This document shows, piece after piece, positions 54,707-63,804 of a stretch of 64,000 nucleotides of DNA (position 1 is the stretch's first letter; each line of letters opens with the position of its first letter). The position numbers were made by a program, and so were the translations under genes. The notes beneath the pieces are model-generated. The model was not told where the DNA came from and searched no databases. It saw nothing but the letters and a program-made list of their open reading frames with translations. The stretch is from Ochromonas danica (taxonomy: Eukaryota; Sar; Chrysophyceae; Chromulinales; Chromulinaceae). The stretch covers positions 1-64,000 of the forward strand of contig VKHL01000135.1 of NCBI GenBank assembly GCA_015146655.1, given 5' to 3'.

Positions 54707-55148
54707 TCAGTTTGAGGACATCTCGTCAATTCGCTTATACTCCTCCAGGATAGTAGCAATGATTCCACTAACATCTTGAGGTGCTTGAGCAAGAGCTTCT
54801 CTCTGTGAACAGCAAACATCGTCACCTAAACATTACAACACGCGGGTGGTGGAATACAGGGGCAGGGGGTAGCCTACCAGCTTGGCCTCTCTTTCATCAT
54901 CTTTCCGGTTGTAAATAGCAATGATGTCAAATTCACTAGGAACTTCATAAATAGCTTCAACTTGCTCCAGCACAACCTCTTCTAATTTCTGCAATGCTCT
55001 CAGTGCATTGATATCATACTTTTGGGTTAAAGTACGATTAATACGTCTTTGTGACTGTGAAGGATAAGAATGATCAGAATTCATGATAAAGAAGAAATAT
55101 TAATGAAAAGAATTACAGAGATTACTTTACCTCTGTTGCTTCAGACAT
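54707..55148 (-). CDS. Small helical protein of unknown function (96 aa)
   Basis: Three exons (55148..55131, 55054..54878, 54802..54707) join in frame to 96 residues: MSEATE, then SQRRINRTLTQKYDINALRA and LEEVVLEQVEAIYEVPSEFD, then DVSGIIATILEEYKRIDEMS. The first coding exon has only six codons. All splice sites fit GT-AG, and phase is 0 at both joins. The protein looks compact, acidic and mostly helical, with a PSEFDIIAIYNRKDDEREAK segment that has the look of a conserved motif. I do not recognise the family. It shares a divergent promoter with the YIPF gene. Confidence 0.72.
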
Positions 55149-55261
55149 TTCTCTTCTTGATAATTAGACTATCTCTTGTTTTGGAACGAAAGTTTGGGAA
55201 AGCGTTCTGCGCGATATGATGAGATTCGTGCCACACACTGAACGAAACACATCATACCGCA

Positions 55262-55310
55262 ACTGAGACAACTTAACCATCTTAACTTAAATCTAAAAAC
55301 GCGTTCCTTT
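55262..55310. promoter_or_regulatory. Divergent promoter, CTTAACTTAA plus AAACGCGTT
   Basis: ACTTAACCATCTTAACTTAA (55271-55290) followed by AAAAACGCGTTCC (55295-55307) lies between the 96-aa gene (starts 55148, minus) and the YIPF gene (plus). It is the reverse-complement arrangement of the motif pair seen at 3171-3188 and 6083-6103. Confidence 0.55.
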
Positions 55311-55403
55311 AGCCTGTTTGTTGGTTGTGGTGGGAAAAACAAACAAAAAGAGCATTGGGGTCATCCAAATATAGGAATAGGATAGGAAAAACAATACATA
55401 AAG

Positions 55404-56361
55404 ATGTCAGTAAAGAAGGATAAAATTAGTCGCGAAGAAGGTGAAGAAGATGATGGACAGTTAGATTTGGAAGGATCTCGATTAATTAGTGAAACAACAA
55501 AAGATACCCCAGAAATCCCCATGTGTGGTTTCTTATCCGTTCGTTATTATCAACCATATTTTGATGTGGACACTATGGATATTACTAATCGTATATTACA
55601 AGCTGTCTTCTATTGTCGGAGAGAGCAAAATTTCTTGACAACTGTAGAGAATAAACCTGATGGTTATGGTCCTTTCTGGGTAAGACCATTTAGATAATAT
55701 AGTGATGTTTGCTGATCACACTTGTTCTCTTTCATCTTATTCTTATTCTTGTTGTTATGTTTGTAATGGCTGGGCTAGATTTCTACAACTTTAATGTTTG
55801 TTGTGGGTGTGGCATCTCATTTAAATGGATGGCTTACCTCCTGGATGAAAGGCGACACAATGTGAGATTGGCTTCCCACTGTCTTTTTTCATAGAATTAA
55901 ATGACATGCTTTCACTTTATATCAGGGAGTATAATTTCCAGTCAATCATCAATGCAGGGTCGGTGGTGATGAGCTTCATGGCCTTTGCCCCTGCAATTCT
56001 CTGGCTGGTCTTCCGTACTTATGAGGAGAAGCTTCGGTACATCTCGTTATTCTGCCTTTATGGATACTCTCTCTTTGTCTTCATCCCTGCCGTGGTAAGT
56101 CATTTTTATTGGTTTACAATGACGCTTATGACTTAACGTTATGGTGTTTTGTAGTTGCTTTGTTTGGTGCCTTCTGCGCTGGTTACCTGGCTCGCTCTGT
56201 TGAGTGCAGCATTGACATCTGCTCTCTTTTTACTTCGCAACTTAGCACCTTTTGTGGTGAGTCACGCTCCTAAACAGGCCACCATTGTTTTAGGGTTGGT
56301 TGGGTGTATTCCTTTAGTCTTTGCTCTATTTTTGAAGGCCCATTTTTTCTATCAAACCTAG
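55404..56361 (+). CDS. YIPF1: YIPF1/2-type Yip1-domain Golgi membrane protein
   Basis: Four exons (55404..55679, 55779..55861, 55926..56094, 56155..56361) join in frame to 244 residues. An acidic cytosolic N-terminus leads to CGFLSVRYYQPYFDVDTMDI, which resembles the conserved YYQPYFDVDT motif of YIPF1/2, and GYGPFWISTTLMF spans the first join. Five membrane segments follow, with the Yip1-typical LFCLYGYSLFVFIPA block. Yip1 family proteins bind Rab GTPases and act in the ER-Golgi and Golgi system. Removing the introns restores continuous helices, which supports the model. The gene symbol is by family resemblance; YIPF2 is equally possible. Confidence 0.92.
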
Positions 56362-56791
56362 GAATAGTCTTGGAACATGTAAATTTAATAATTCTTTGTT
56401 TCTCTTCTTTGTGATTGTCTTTATCAAATATTATCAACATATATACAATCACCCCAAACTATATACAATCACCATTAAACCGAATAAGCAGACTTCATTG
56501 TACTTGCGGAGCACTTCATGTAACATTTCATAACATCAGTATCACGATTAATAATTGCAATGAACAAATCCATTCAACAAACCCAGGCCCTTGCCATTTG
56601 GGGTGTGTTTGCGCTTGTGTGTCTGCGTGCTGCTCCGGTGCTGGTGCTGGTGTCCAAATTATCCAAATTTCCCGATCAAAAACAACACCAGCAAGATCTC
56701 ATCACCACGAAGAACCAACCATCACCATCAGCTATTTCAAAGAGCGGAAGGAAATTTATAGTAGTCTTTATCTATATTGCTTCCTTTCTTT
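56362..56791. other. Intergenic region before the ANTH gene
   Basis: This lies between two plus-strand genes. A repeated ATATACAATCACC word occurs at 56441-56453 and 56461-56473. The open frames across 56415-56817 lack an aligned start or family features and are not supported. Confidence 0.5.
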
Positions 56792-57643
56792 ATGGCGCGG
56801 GTTCCTTTGTTGGATGATGATGAAAGACCTTCCAAGACTTACTCTCCCTCTTCTACCATCTCTTGGACACACCGTTTAATGGCACAATTAGCCGGACAAG
56901 ATGAGTTAACTTTTGCTATTTGTAAAGCAGCAAGTGCTATAGGTGCAGGTCCTAAGGAGAAATATTTGAATTATCTTATAGCAACCACTGATAGTGATCC
57001 AAACATTATCGAAGAGATCTTGCTGCGGATAAGTGCTTTGACAGAATGGCAGGAAAGTCGAGTCATTTCTTGCAAGACGTTAGCTATCTTACATATTATT
57101 TTACAACGATTAGATCGTTACTATAACAAGCAGCAAGCCATGGTGATCTTCTTGAATGAAGTGAAAGATCGATGGCAAAATCAAGATAGCTTTCTAGAAG
57201 CTTATACAATTGCTCTATTACACCGTATTCTCATGGATAATGAGAATCCATCATTAGCAACATCGATTTATGGGTCATTGTCAGCCTTGGCGGTAAATAG
57301 TGCCTCAGTGTTGAGAGCTTACCCCCCTACTGATGTATTGCTTTTCCTTACAAATCTTATCAGCTATTTGGAGCGGTTAACTTCATTGGGAAGAATAGAT
57401 ATGACTCGTTTAAACTCACAAGAGCGACAGGTTTATTCTTATGCGATTAGCATTACCGGGGCAGAGTGTCGTGCCTTGCTGACTGTCACGGGAAACATCT
57501 TATCGTTTCTCCAACAGTTAACTGACTTTGAATCAAAGGCTTCACTGGGTCCACTAGAAGGACAAATTGATATGCTGAAGAATACCTGGCGGATGGGCAC
57601 TAACGGGACAGCGGGATCTAGTAAAGGTGCATCATGGATATAA
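56792..57643 (+). CDS. ANTH-domain clathrin adaptor (AP180/CALM-like)
   Basis: The single-exon frame encodes 283 residues from the ATG at 56792. Residues about 30-270 form an all-helical ANTH-like domain: FAICKAASAIGAGPKEKYLN matches the phosphoinositide-binding KAT-(x)n-PKEKH region, with Ala replacing Thr in KAT. VISCKTLAILHIILQR and RWQNQDSFLEAYTIALLHRI continue the superhelix. ANTH proteins bind PI(4,5)P2 and recruit clathrin and SNAREs during endocytosis. The protein ends just after the domain, so the long unstructured clathrin/AP2-binding tail of AP180/CALM is missing. A 3' exon beyond the window's stop is possible but not seen. Confidence 0.85.
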   Translation: MARVPLLDDDERPSKTYSPSSTISWTHRLMAQLAGQDELTFAICKAASAIGAGPKEKYLNYLIATTDSDPNIIEEILLRISALTEWQESRVISCKTLAILHIILQRLDRYYNKQQAMVIFLNEVKDRWQNQDSFLEAYTIALLHRILMDNENPSLATSIYGSLSALAVNSASVLRAYPPTDVLLFLTNLISYLERLTSLGRIDMTRLNSQERQVYSYAISITGAECRALLTVTGNILSFLQQLTDFESKASLGPLEGQIDMLKNTWRMGTNGTAGSSKGASWI

Positions 57644-57887
57644 TAACTGGTAGGATAAAGAATTATGAGGAAATAAGGCATCTTGTTAGATCCTCTTTTG
57701 TAAGTTTGATTATTAATTTTGTTAGGAAGTCGACTTCCTTGTACATGGCACAACTCGATTGTACATCGCATTGTAACAGAGGGACAGTTGATAGAGCCAG
57801 ATTTTGGGTATTTGTCTATTTGGAGGAGTGCCAACACCAACACTACAACAATTTACTGTCCATTCCAATCCTGAAAATTCAGTTTCA

Positions 57888-59210
57888 ATGACTGAAGAAG
57901 TACGACCTGTGAAGAGAGCTAGATTGGATGAAGGTGGTAAGGACACTAAAGCTAATCCCTCATTGACTGAAGAAGATGCTCTTCTTCAAGGAGAACGTTA
58001 TGGTAGTAGTTCCAGTGAAGAAGATCCTCTCTTTGAAGCATTTGATGACGTGGAAGAAGGACATCAGCGAATCATCACATCTGATGACTTAGTATTAGGA
58101 GGAGAGCATTTCCTTCACTCTAATGGAGCACCACCAAAACATAACTATAATCTACGTTGGTATGAACGATTAGGAACATCAGGAATACCATCTGCTGCTT
58201 ATAGTTTTGAAATTACTTATGCAGCTGAAGTTGATGAATTATTTTTTACAAGTCAATGGCAATATTTACCTTTTTCGATTAGTCGTTTTGATCGATATAT
58301 TGCCTATTGTGTGGTCAAGACAATCTCTTCACCTATCTCATCGATCGTCTCTGAAGGAGATATTATACTGAAAGTGAATAGTCAAGATATGGTACAACGA
58401 CCAACAGATGCTACTCCACTTCAAGATTTGAGTCTACGTTTCCAACAAACTCAGAATAATACACGAGTTATACGCTTCTTACGTGTGTCATCTCATACTC
58501 ATAGCTCACTCTCAGCAGCAGAGATTCTATTGCATTTAGAGGAGAAGTCTGTACCTGCTCGCTTTCTTTGTAAACCATCAGCTGTTCGTGGTTCTTCAGT
58601 AATCAAACCAGTTTTGGAGAGTTCTTATATTGATGCTCAATTACCACCCACTCTGAAGAAGTTATTGCAAGGACAACGTATTAATTGGCAAGCTATCCCC
58701 AATCTACCAGTTCAATCTGCTCATGCTGCAGCTGTGATAACAAGTCTTAATACGATTGCTTCCACTGGGTCAAGTTATAATAACTTACAGAATTCATTGT
58801 TGTCTCAGAATGTGAGCTCAGTCACTCCTCTAGTGACAGTTCATGCACTTGAGAAGTTTGACAACAAACAACACCGAAATGTCAGTAGCTATAATATTCG
58901 CAGCGGGATTTACAGGGATCGGGGCAAGTTCACGGTGATCTACTCAGCTTTGGTACAGCCGACTATTCCGACTGCCGATGAGGAAGGTGGAAGCAGCAAA
59001 GAGAAAGTCCTTTATAACTTGGGACGTTACGACAATGAAGAAGAAGCTGCCAAAGTTCTGAATGATGCCAAAGAATCAACCAAAGCTTCGGGAGGGATGT
59101 TTATTCCGCGACACTATCTATTGGGATATAGGGCACCTGTTGCTCCACTTGCATCAACGACAGGAATCCCCACTACCTCATCGTTTGCCTCTCTGCAATC
59201 AGCTCTTTGA
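57888..59210 (+). CDS. Unknown protein with PDZ-like and AP2-like segments
   Basis: The frame encodes 440 residues from the ATG at 57888; the open frame extends upstream without ATG. The N-terminus carries a basic patch (VRPVKRARLDEGGK), a possible nuclear localisation signal, and acidic Ser-rich stretches. A central part (residues about 105-225) includes VVKTISSPISSIVSEGDIIL and VNSQDMVQRPTDATPLQDLS, reminiscent of a PDZ ligand-groove region. Near the C-terminus, YNIRSGIYRDRGKFTVIYSA followed by YNLGRYDNEEEAAKVLNDAK resembles an AP2/ERF DNA-binding fold (YRGV...GKW...LGxFxTxEEAAxAY). Both assignments are by eye and tentative. Together they would suggest a nuclear regulator. Confidence 0.7.
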   Translation: MTEEVRPVKRARLDEGGKDTKANPSLTEEDALLQGERYGSSSSEEDPLFEAFDDVEEGHQRIITSDDLVLGGEHFLHSNGAPPKHNYNLRWYERLGTSGIPSAAYSFEITYAAEVDELFFTSQWQYLPFSISRFDRYIAYCVVKTISSPISSIVSEGDIILKVNSQDMVQRPTDATPLQDLSLRFQQTQNNTRVIRFLRVSSHTHSSLSAAEILLHLEEKSVPARFLCKPSAVRGSSVIKPVLESSYIDAQLPPTLKKLLQGQRINWQAIPNLPVQSAHAAAVITSLNTIASTGSSYNNLQNSLLSQNVSSVTPLVTVHALEKFDNKQHRNVSSYNIRSGIYRDRGKFTVIYSALVQPTIPTADEEGGSSKEKVLYNLGRYDNEEEAAKVLNDAKESTKASGGMFIPRHYLLGYRAPVAPLASTTGIPTTSSFASLQSAL

Positions 59211-59432
59211 ACCATGCTCTTTTCATGAAACGGTATAGATGGTGTAGCGGATGGGTAGTGTAAGCTTCGCGTTCGAATGTAAATTCTAAAAGAATATTGA
59301 GTGATGCTGTTATGCAGATTATTTGCGATTCTCATATACTTAATAAAGAAATCAAAGTTTGTTGACGCATAAAAGCATAAACCGCATAGAACGCTAGAAG
59401 CAAATCTTAAGTCATGTTTATACAAGACTATC

Positions 59433-61065
59433 CTAGTTGACAGCTTCCATTTTCAGCAATTCAACACAATGCTTTAGCTTATCTTCCAACAGTTGCAACT
59501 CTTTACCTTGTAAACGACCGTGACCAAAACCAGGACCTCCTCTGTGTTTCAATAGTAAGCCTAATGCGAGCTTCAGGTCTTGCTCAGTAGCATTTTGATG
59601 ACTTGCATCGGTGCTACCTTCATAGTACTGGCTGATAATGCGCTCAGTTGGAGGCTGAGAAACGGATGGAACTGTAGGTGCAACAGAAGGAATGTTTGCG
59701 AGTCGGTCTTGAATCAAGCCAAGAACGCGAATCAAGCCATCTCGGAGTGCATCTAGTTCTTCAAACGACGCGGTCTCGGGACTTTGAAGAAAGCGATCCA
59801 AACCTAGCGCAATTGGCACACCTCCTTCGGGTGAAGCTCTTTCCGGAGCAGGTACCGTAGAGTGCTGAGGAATGCTGCTGGCTCTTGCTTGAGACGCTGC
59901 CAAAGGAGTAGAAGCACTGGCAGCGGAGGAAGGAGGAGGAATGTTCTTCTTGGTTGTCGATGGAGAAGAAGAGGGTAGAGGGGGTAACACTGTGTTTTCC
60001 TCCTTGCGAGAGGAAGAATCGCCAGAAATTTCGGTCACGGCTTTCTCACTGTCTTGTCTTAACACTTGCACGGCATCGCGCAAGGCATTCTCCAGAGTCT
60101 CCACATCATCTCCTTCAAGTCGACCGGCACCAAAGGGTCCTCCTCCACGATGTTTGACTGTCCACTCTAAAGCCTTTCCCACAATCTCTAGCTCTTCTTT
60201 TACCAACTTCCTCTTTAACAACGGCGATGACGAGGATGTGTCTCGTTTTGTATTTTCGTTGTTCTTGATCGCAAGTGGTGCAGGGGTAGGAGGAAGGTTT
60301 GCCTTGGGGATGGTTGGTGGCGCCGAAACAGCTGAAGCAGATCGAGATGGAGCAGCTGGAGCAGTTTCAAAAGATGGGAGTCTTTTGCTTTGGCTGGAAG
60401 TCTCAGGAGGAGTGGAGGCTGTCTTTCGCTTGGCTTGGGCTTCTTCCAGAGCTTTCTTCACTGACTCTTCCGCAGCCTTCGCCATGCGCAGCTCCTCCTC
60501 CGTCAATGCCCTCACCTTGTTTCCACTACTTCCACCAGACCCTCTTGCAACATCTAATGTGAGAACTCCTCCATTAGTAACAGGTGGCTCTTGCATCTCA
60601 TAACTATGAGAAACAATCATGTTGACATTAGCTGGTAAGAGGAAAATACAACTACTACTGTCACACTTACACTGCACTTTGATAATCTTCTGGCTTATAA
60701 GATGTATCAATATCATCATCAGGTAAGCCTGCCTTACGTCGTGCAATTTTCTCTAATTTCAGTCGTGTTAGTTTGGCAAAGTACGCATCCGATGATCCAC
60801 TCGATGGGGCAGCAAATCCTGTCTTTGCACGATTAGCTTGCATTGCCAATAACTGTCTAAGATATTCTTTAAATTCTGGAGAGTTTTCATCTTCAGGTCT
60901 CTGGAGAGCATCTGATCCAACAGATGCTTGAGCATGCAATATCGTCGTTGTTGTTGTTCTTGTTGTTGTCCATAGACGAAGAGAAGGATTTATTTGATAA
61001 GCTTTCACAGAGAAATAATTATGATAAATACTATAGAATAGTGCAACAAAAGTTAAACCTATCAT
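59433..61065 (-). CDS. Plastid-type protein with repeated KHRGG-FG-GRL module
   Basis: Exons 61065..60671 and 60603..59433 join in frame to about 521 residues (GT at 60670, AG at 60604). The N-terminus is a signal peptide (MIGLTFVALFYSIYHNYFSVKAY, Ala-Tyr at the presumed cleavage) and Thr/Arg-rich transit-like stretch, as in secondary-plastid proteins. Then comes a block FKEYLRQLLAMQANRAKTGF, PSSGSSDAYFAKLTRLKLEK and DTSYKPEDYQSAV that I associate with heterokont-algal plastid proteins. A module of about 50 residues occurs twice: ALEWTVKHRGGGPFGAGRLE and LGLLLKHRGGPGFGHGRLQG, each followed by a Leu-rich helix. The linkers are Ser/Pro/Ala-rich. Function is unknown. Confidence 0.75.
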
Positions 61066-62427
61066 TTTCTTTTTGTTGGTACTGTAGTAACGTTATGATG
61101 ATAGAAAATGGTCAATCTGAACAAGTCCCAGTCGAAGTGAATGCACTATAATTACATTGCGTGTGACTAACCCACCAGTCATTCATACAGCAAACTGGAG
61201 GTCCGGCCTCGTATGGTTTGGTGCAAATGATGAGATAACTAATCTAGTTCATGAAGTGTGTACTAAAGAAACATGATCATACTTGAACAGAATCTGTTTA
61301 CAGTATATTCCCATGTCTTTGTTTATCAAACCTAGACAACCCATTTCGGAATAATGATCGCGGGATGTTGGTTGCGTGGTAATGGGATGTTGGAGGCCTT
61401 CCTTCTTGTTGTCAAAGACAAGAGGAAGTGTCTCGAGAAGATCAGCTCTTTCCTTCGGGAAAGAGAAGCGCAAACCAATCGTATGAGTTCCGAACCCCCC
61501 CCCCACCCCTTCCTTTCTCTTTCCTTCCCCTCCTTCCTTCTATTTACATTCTCTACCTGACAAAAACAACACCCTTTTAACTGCTCATATTCCTGGCATT
61601 TTAACTGCTGCTCCCTAATCTACCGGCGTGTAACATCTTTACTTTTCATCAGTATATCTTCAGGATGTTAAATTGTACAACCTCTATGAAGGAAATACAT
61701 AGTGTCAATTAACCGGCTATTGCAATCTGCTGCTGCTAGTCTATTCCAAATCTCTGTTTTACTTCTGCCAAGGAGATATTTCTTCCTTATCTCCATTGAC
61801 TTACTTACACGAAGTAATTGCCTTAATAGCCTTTTCTCCAATTGTGTAACCAACTCGAATTTACATATTATTGTTCGCTGAAGAGGATGGACCCTAGGAT
61901 AGTATTTCACGTCAAGGCCATCAAACCTGTTGACCCTGTGTGCACAATACCTGGATACTCTTGCCGTTTTGTAACAAAGTTCCTCTTATCTCATATGAAG
62001 TGGTTTGATCATTGATCTATGATGGCACTCACCACAAGCTTGGGCTATCCTTGTCTAGGATAAAACGAAAAGTTTCTGCTTCTAGCGGGCTAATTGCAAA
62101 GGAGTTAAATTTAAATATCTTTTATCAACAAGACGAAGAGGCTGCGGCGCAAGATGGCGACCAACTCCGGAGATAATCCATTTTAAAACACAACAACTAA
62201 AATATAACACGACTAAATCACAATCTAAATGGGTGATGTAGACTGGACAATTAACTGAGCAAAAGACAATTAAAACTCACAAAACAACCTACTGAGGAGA
62301 ACCATCGCCGTCCAATGTCGTCAAATTTGCATTGATAGAATATCCGAACAGCAATAACCCACAACAATACCATTGATAGAATATCCGAACAGCAATAACC
62401 CACAACAATACCAATTGCTGTAGAATA
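61066..62427. other. 1.36-kb region without a supported gene
   Basis: The minus strand has an open stretch of about 110 codons at 61668-61998, including KYYPRVHPLQRTIICKFELV and KTEIWNRLAAADCNSRLIDT, which looks protein-like. It has no clear start and may be an exon or an old fragment of a gene or LINE. A C-rich run (61496-61509) and a 41-bp tandem duplication (62331-62412) are also present. No complete gene can be drawn. Confidence 0.45.
62331..62412 (+). repeat. 41-bp perfect tandem duplication
   Basis: ATTGATAGAATATCCGAACA and the following 21 bases (62331-62371) are repeated exactly at 62372-62412. It sits just downstream of the methyltransferase stop codon. Confidence 0.97.
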
Positions 62428-63411
62428 TTAGACATGGAAAAAAATACTAGGATTATATAGATTAGGTGTCGTCTTAAGACCATTGCCGATTTTCAAAGAC
62501 TCGCGAATAGCAAGTACACTCTTCAACAATGCCAAATTTCGAAATGGAGATATGGTGAAGAAATGATAGATATGATCATGATGAAACGCAATAAAGTCCA
62601 GAACCATGCTTCCCTCTCCAGATACTGCGTCTGCTCCATACATCACATTGCGCATGGACGTCGTCGTCATCACTCCCGCATCTTCAGAGACGACCTTACG
62701 AGTCATTTCTTCCAAACACGCGATCTCCTCCACAATCATTGAGATCGACGCCGCATTTTTCACACACTGCATATATCCCCCAGGAATGAGGAAGGGATTG
62801 TAGATGTCATGAATCTGTACGGGGACGAGTGGCATTATGTCGCTTGGGTATGATCTCTGAGTGAGAGGAGCCAAGATATGATCTACATACCATCTCGAGA
62901 AGTGATTCTCATGCAGGGCATCGATATAAACGAAGTCCCAAGTCTTCGCCTGGTACGTATTTTGCACCAGTCCCTTCGTGAAGACCCAGCGCTTGGACAA
63001 GACCTCACCTTTCGACAGCGCGCCGATGACACGCGGAGCCTTTCTCTCCATGTCATATGAATACAGCTCTCCCTGTTTGTTGTGTTCCAAAGCCAACAGT
63101 ATGGCTTGTGACGACCATCCACAAGCAGGGCCAAGCTCGAAGACGAGACGTGGCTTCGCAGTACGAACACGCATATAGAGCAGCTCCGTCTCTTGGACGG
63201 ACATATGAGCATGGCAAATTTTAACCAAAGGCTTTTTGTTCAGGTTGGTCCACTCATCCATTAGAGCATGCAACCCAACAAGATCCTTTCGAAAACGCTG
63301 ATAAAGTTTCTCAACATAATGGGTAGCATTGAAGCCGTGATGAGAAGCAGCACTATTTAGAGTGAGTAGTAATGCTATCAGCACGATGCAGGTCGCAGGG
63401 AAGGCGGTCAT
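62428..63411 (-). CDS. Secreted or ER class I SAM methyltransferase-like protein
   Basis: The frame encodes 327 residues from the ATG at 63411; the open frame extends upstream without ATG. The N-terminus is a signal peptide (MTAFPATCIVLIALLLTLNSAA). Methyltransferase motif I appears in RLVFELGPACGWSSQAILLA, an acidic strand end follows in GELYSYDMERKAP, and a core strand in TWDFVYIDALHENHFSRWYV. A metal- or substrate-binding HDIYNPFLIPGGYMQC segment suggests the Methyltransf_24 type. Such proteins transfer a methyl group from S-adenosylmethionine; the acceptor is unknown. A signal peptide on this fold is uncommon and would place the enzyme in the secretory pathway, or in the plastid if it is part of a bipartite signal. 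Confidence 0.78.
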   Translation of the reverse strand: MTAFPATCIVLIALLLTLNSAASHHGFNATHYVEKLYQRFRKDLVGLHALMDEWTNLNKKPLVKICHAHMSVQETELLYMRVRTAKPRLVFELGPACGWSSQAILLALEHNKQGELYSYDMERKAPRVIGALSKGEVLSKRWVFTKGLVQNTYQAKTWDFVYIDALHENHFSRWYVDHILAPLTQRSYPSDIMPLVPVQIHDIYNPFLIPGGYMQCVKNAASISMIVEEIACLEEMTRKVVSEDAGVMTTTSMRNVMYGADAVSGEGSMVLDFIAFHHDHIYHFFTISPFRNLALLKSVLAIRESLKIGNGLKTTPNLYNPSIFFHV

Positions 63412-63804
63412 GTTTTTTTGTGAAGGATATCTATCAAATGGCGGCCTCTGCAATTGCCAAGTCGCAGCCGAATCTCCACTGAATCTCCGGTGAATCTCCA
63501 CTTCAGACCTCAAGTAGCACCGCTGCTCGTGCTGTCAACCTGGTTATCTCATACTATTTTAATTCTTTATCTTTCTCGATTTCAACGTGTATTATATTTC
63601 AACTTGTACAACGTTGTATATAATAGATTCTACACTTTCAATTGACTTCAATTCCAGATTGAGTGAGGGGATTCCATGGAATAGTCCCGGATGCGTCGGT
63701 GGATAACCGACCAAGCCGGGCCCTTTCGGCGATGAAGAAATAGTAGTTGACAACATAGCAGCGAAAGAGGGCGTGTTGAAACTGGCTTGACAGTAGTTTT
63801 CACC
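63412..63804. promoter_or_regulatory. Divergent region before the last reading frame
   Basis: This holds the upstream region of the methyltransferase gene and of the frame starting at 63805. ATTCCATGGAAT (63671-63682) lies here, as it does upstream of RagA and the phosphatase-like gene. No other gene is evident. Confidence 0.45.

Noticed and set aside
59225-59285. tRNA-like words (GGTGTAGCGG and GCGTTCGAATG)
   Set aside because: A T-arm-like word is present but I could not form the acceptor and anticodon stems.
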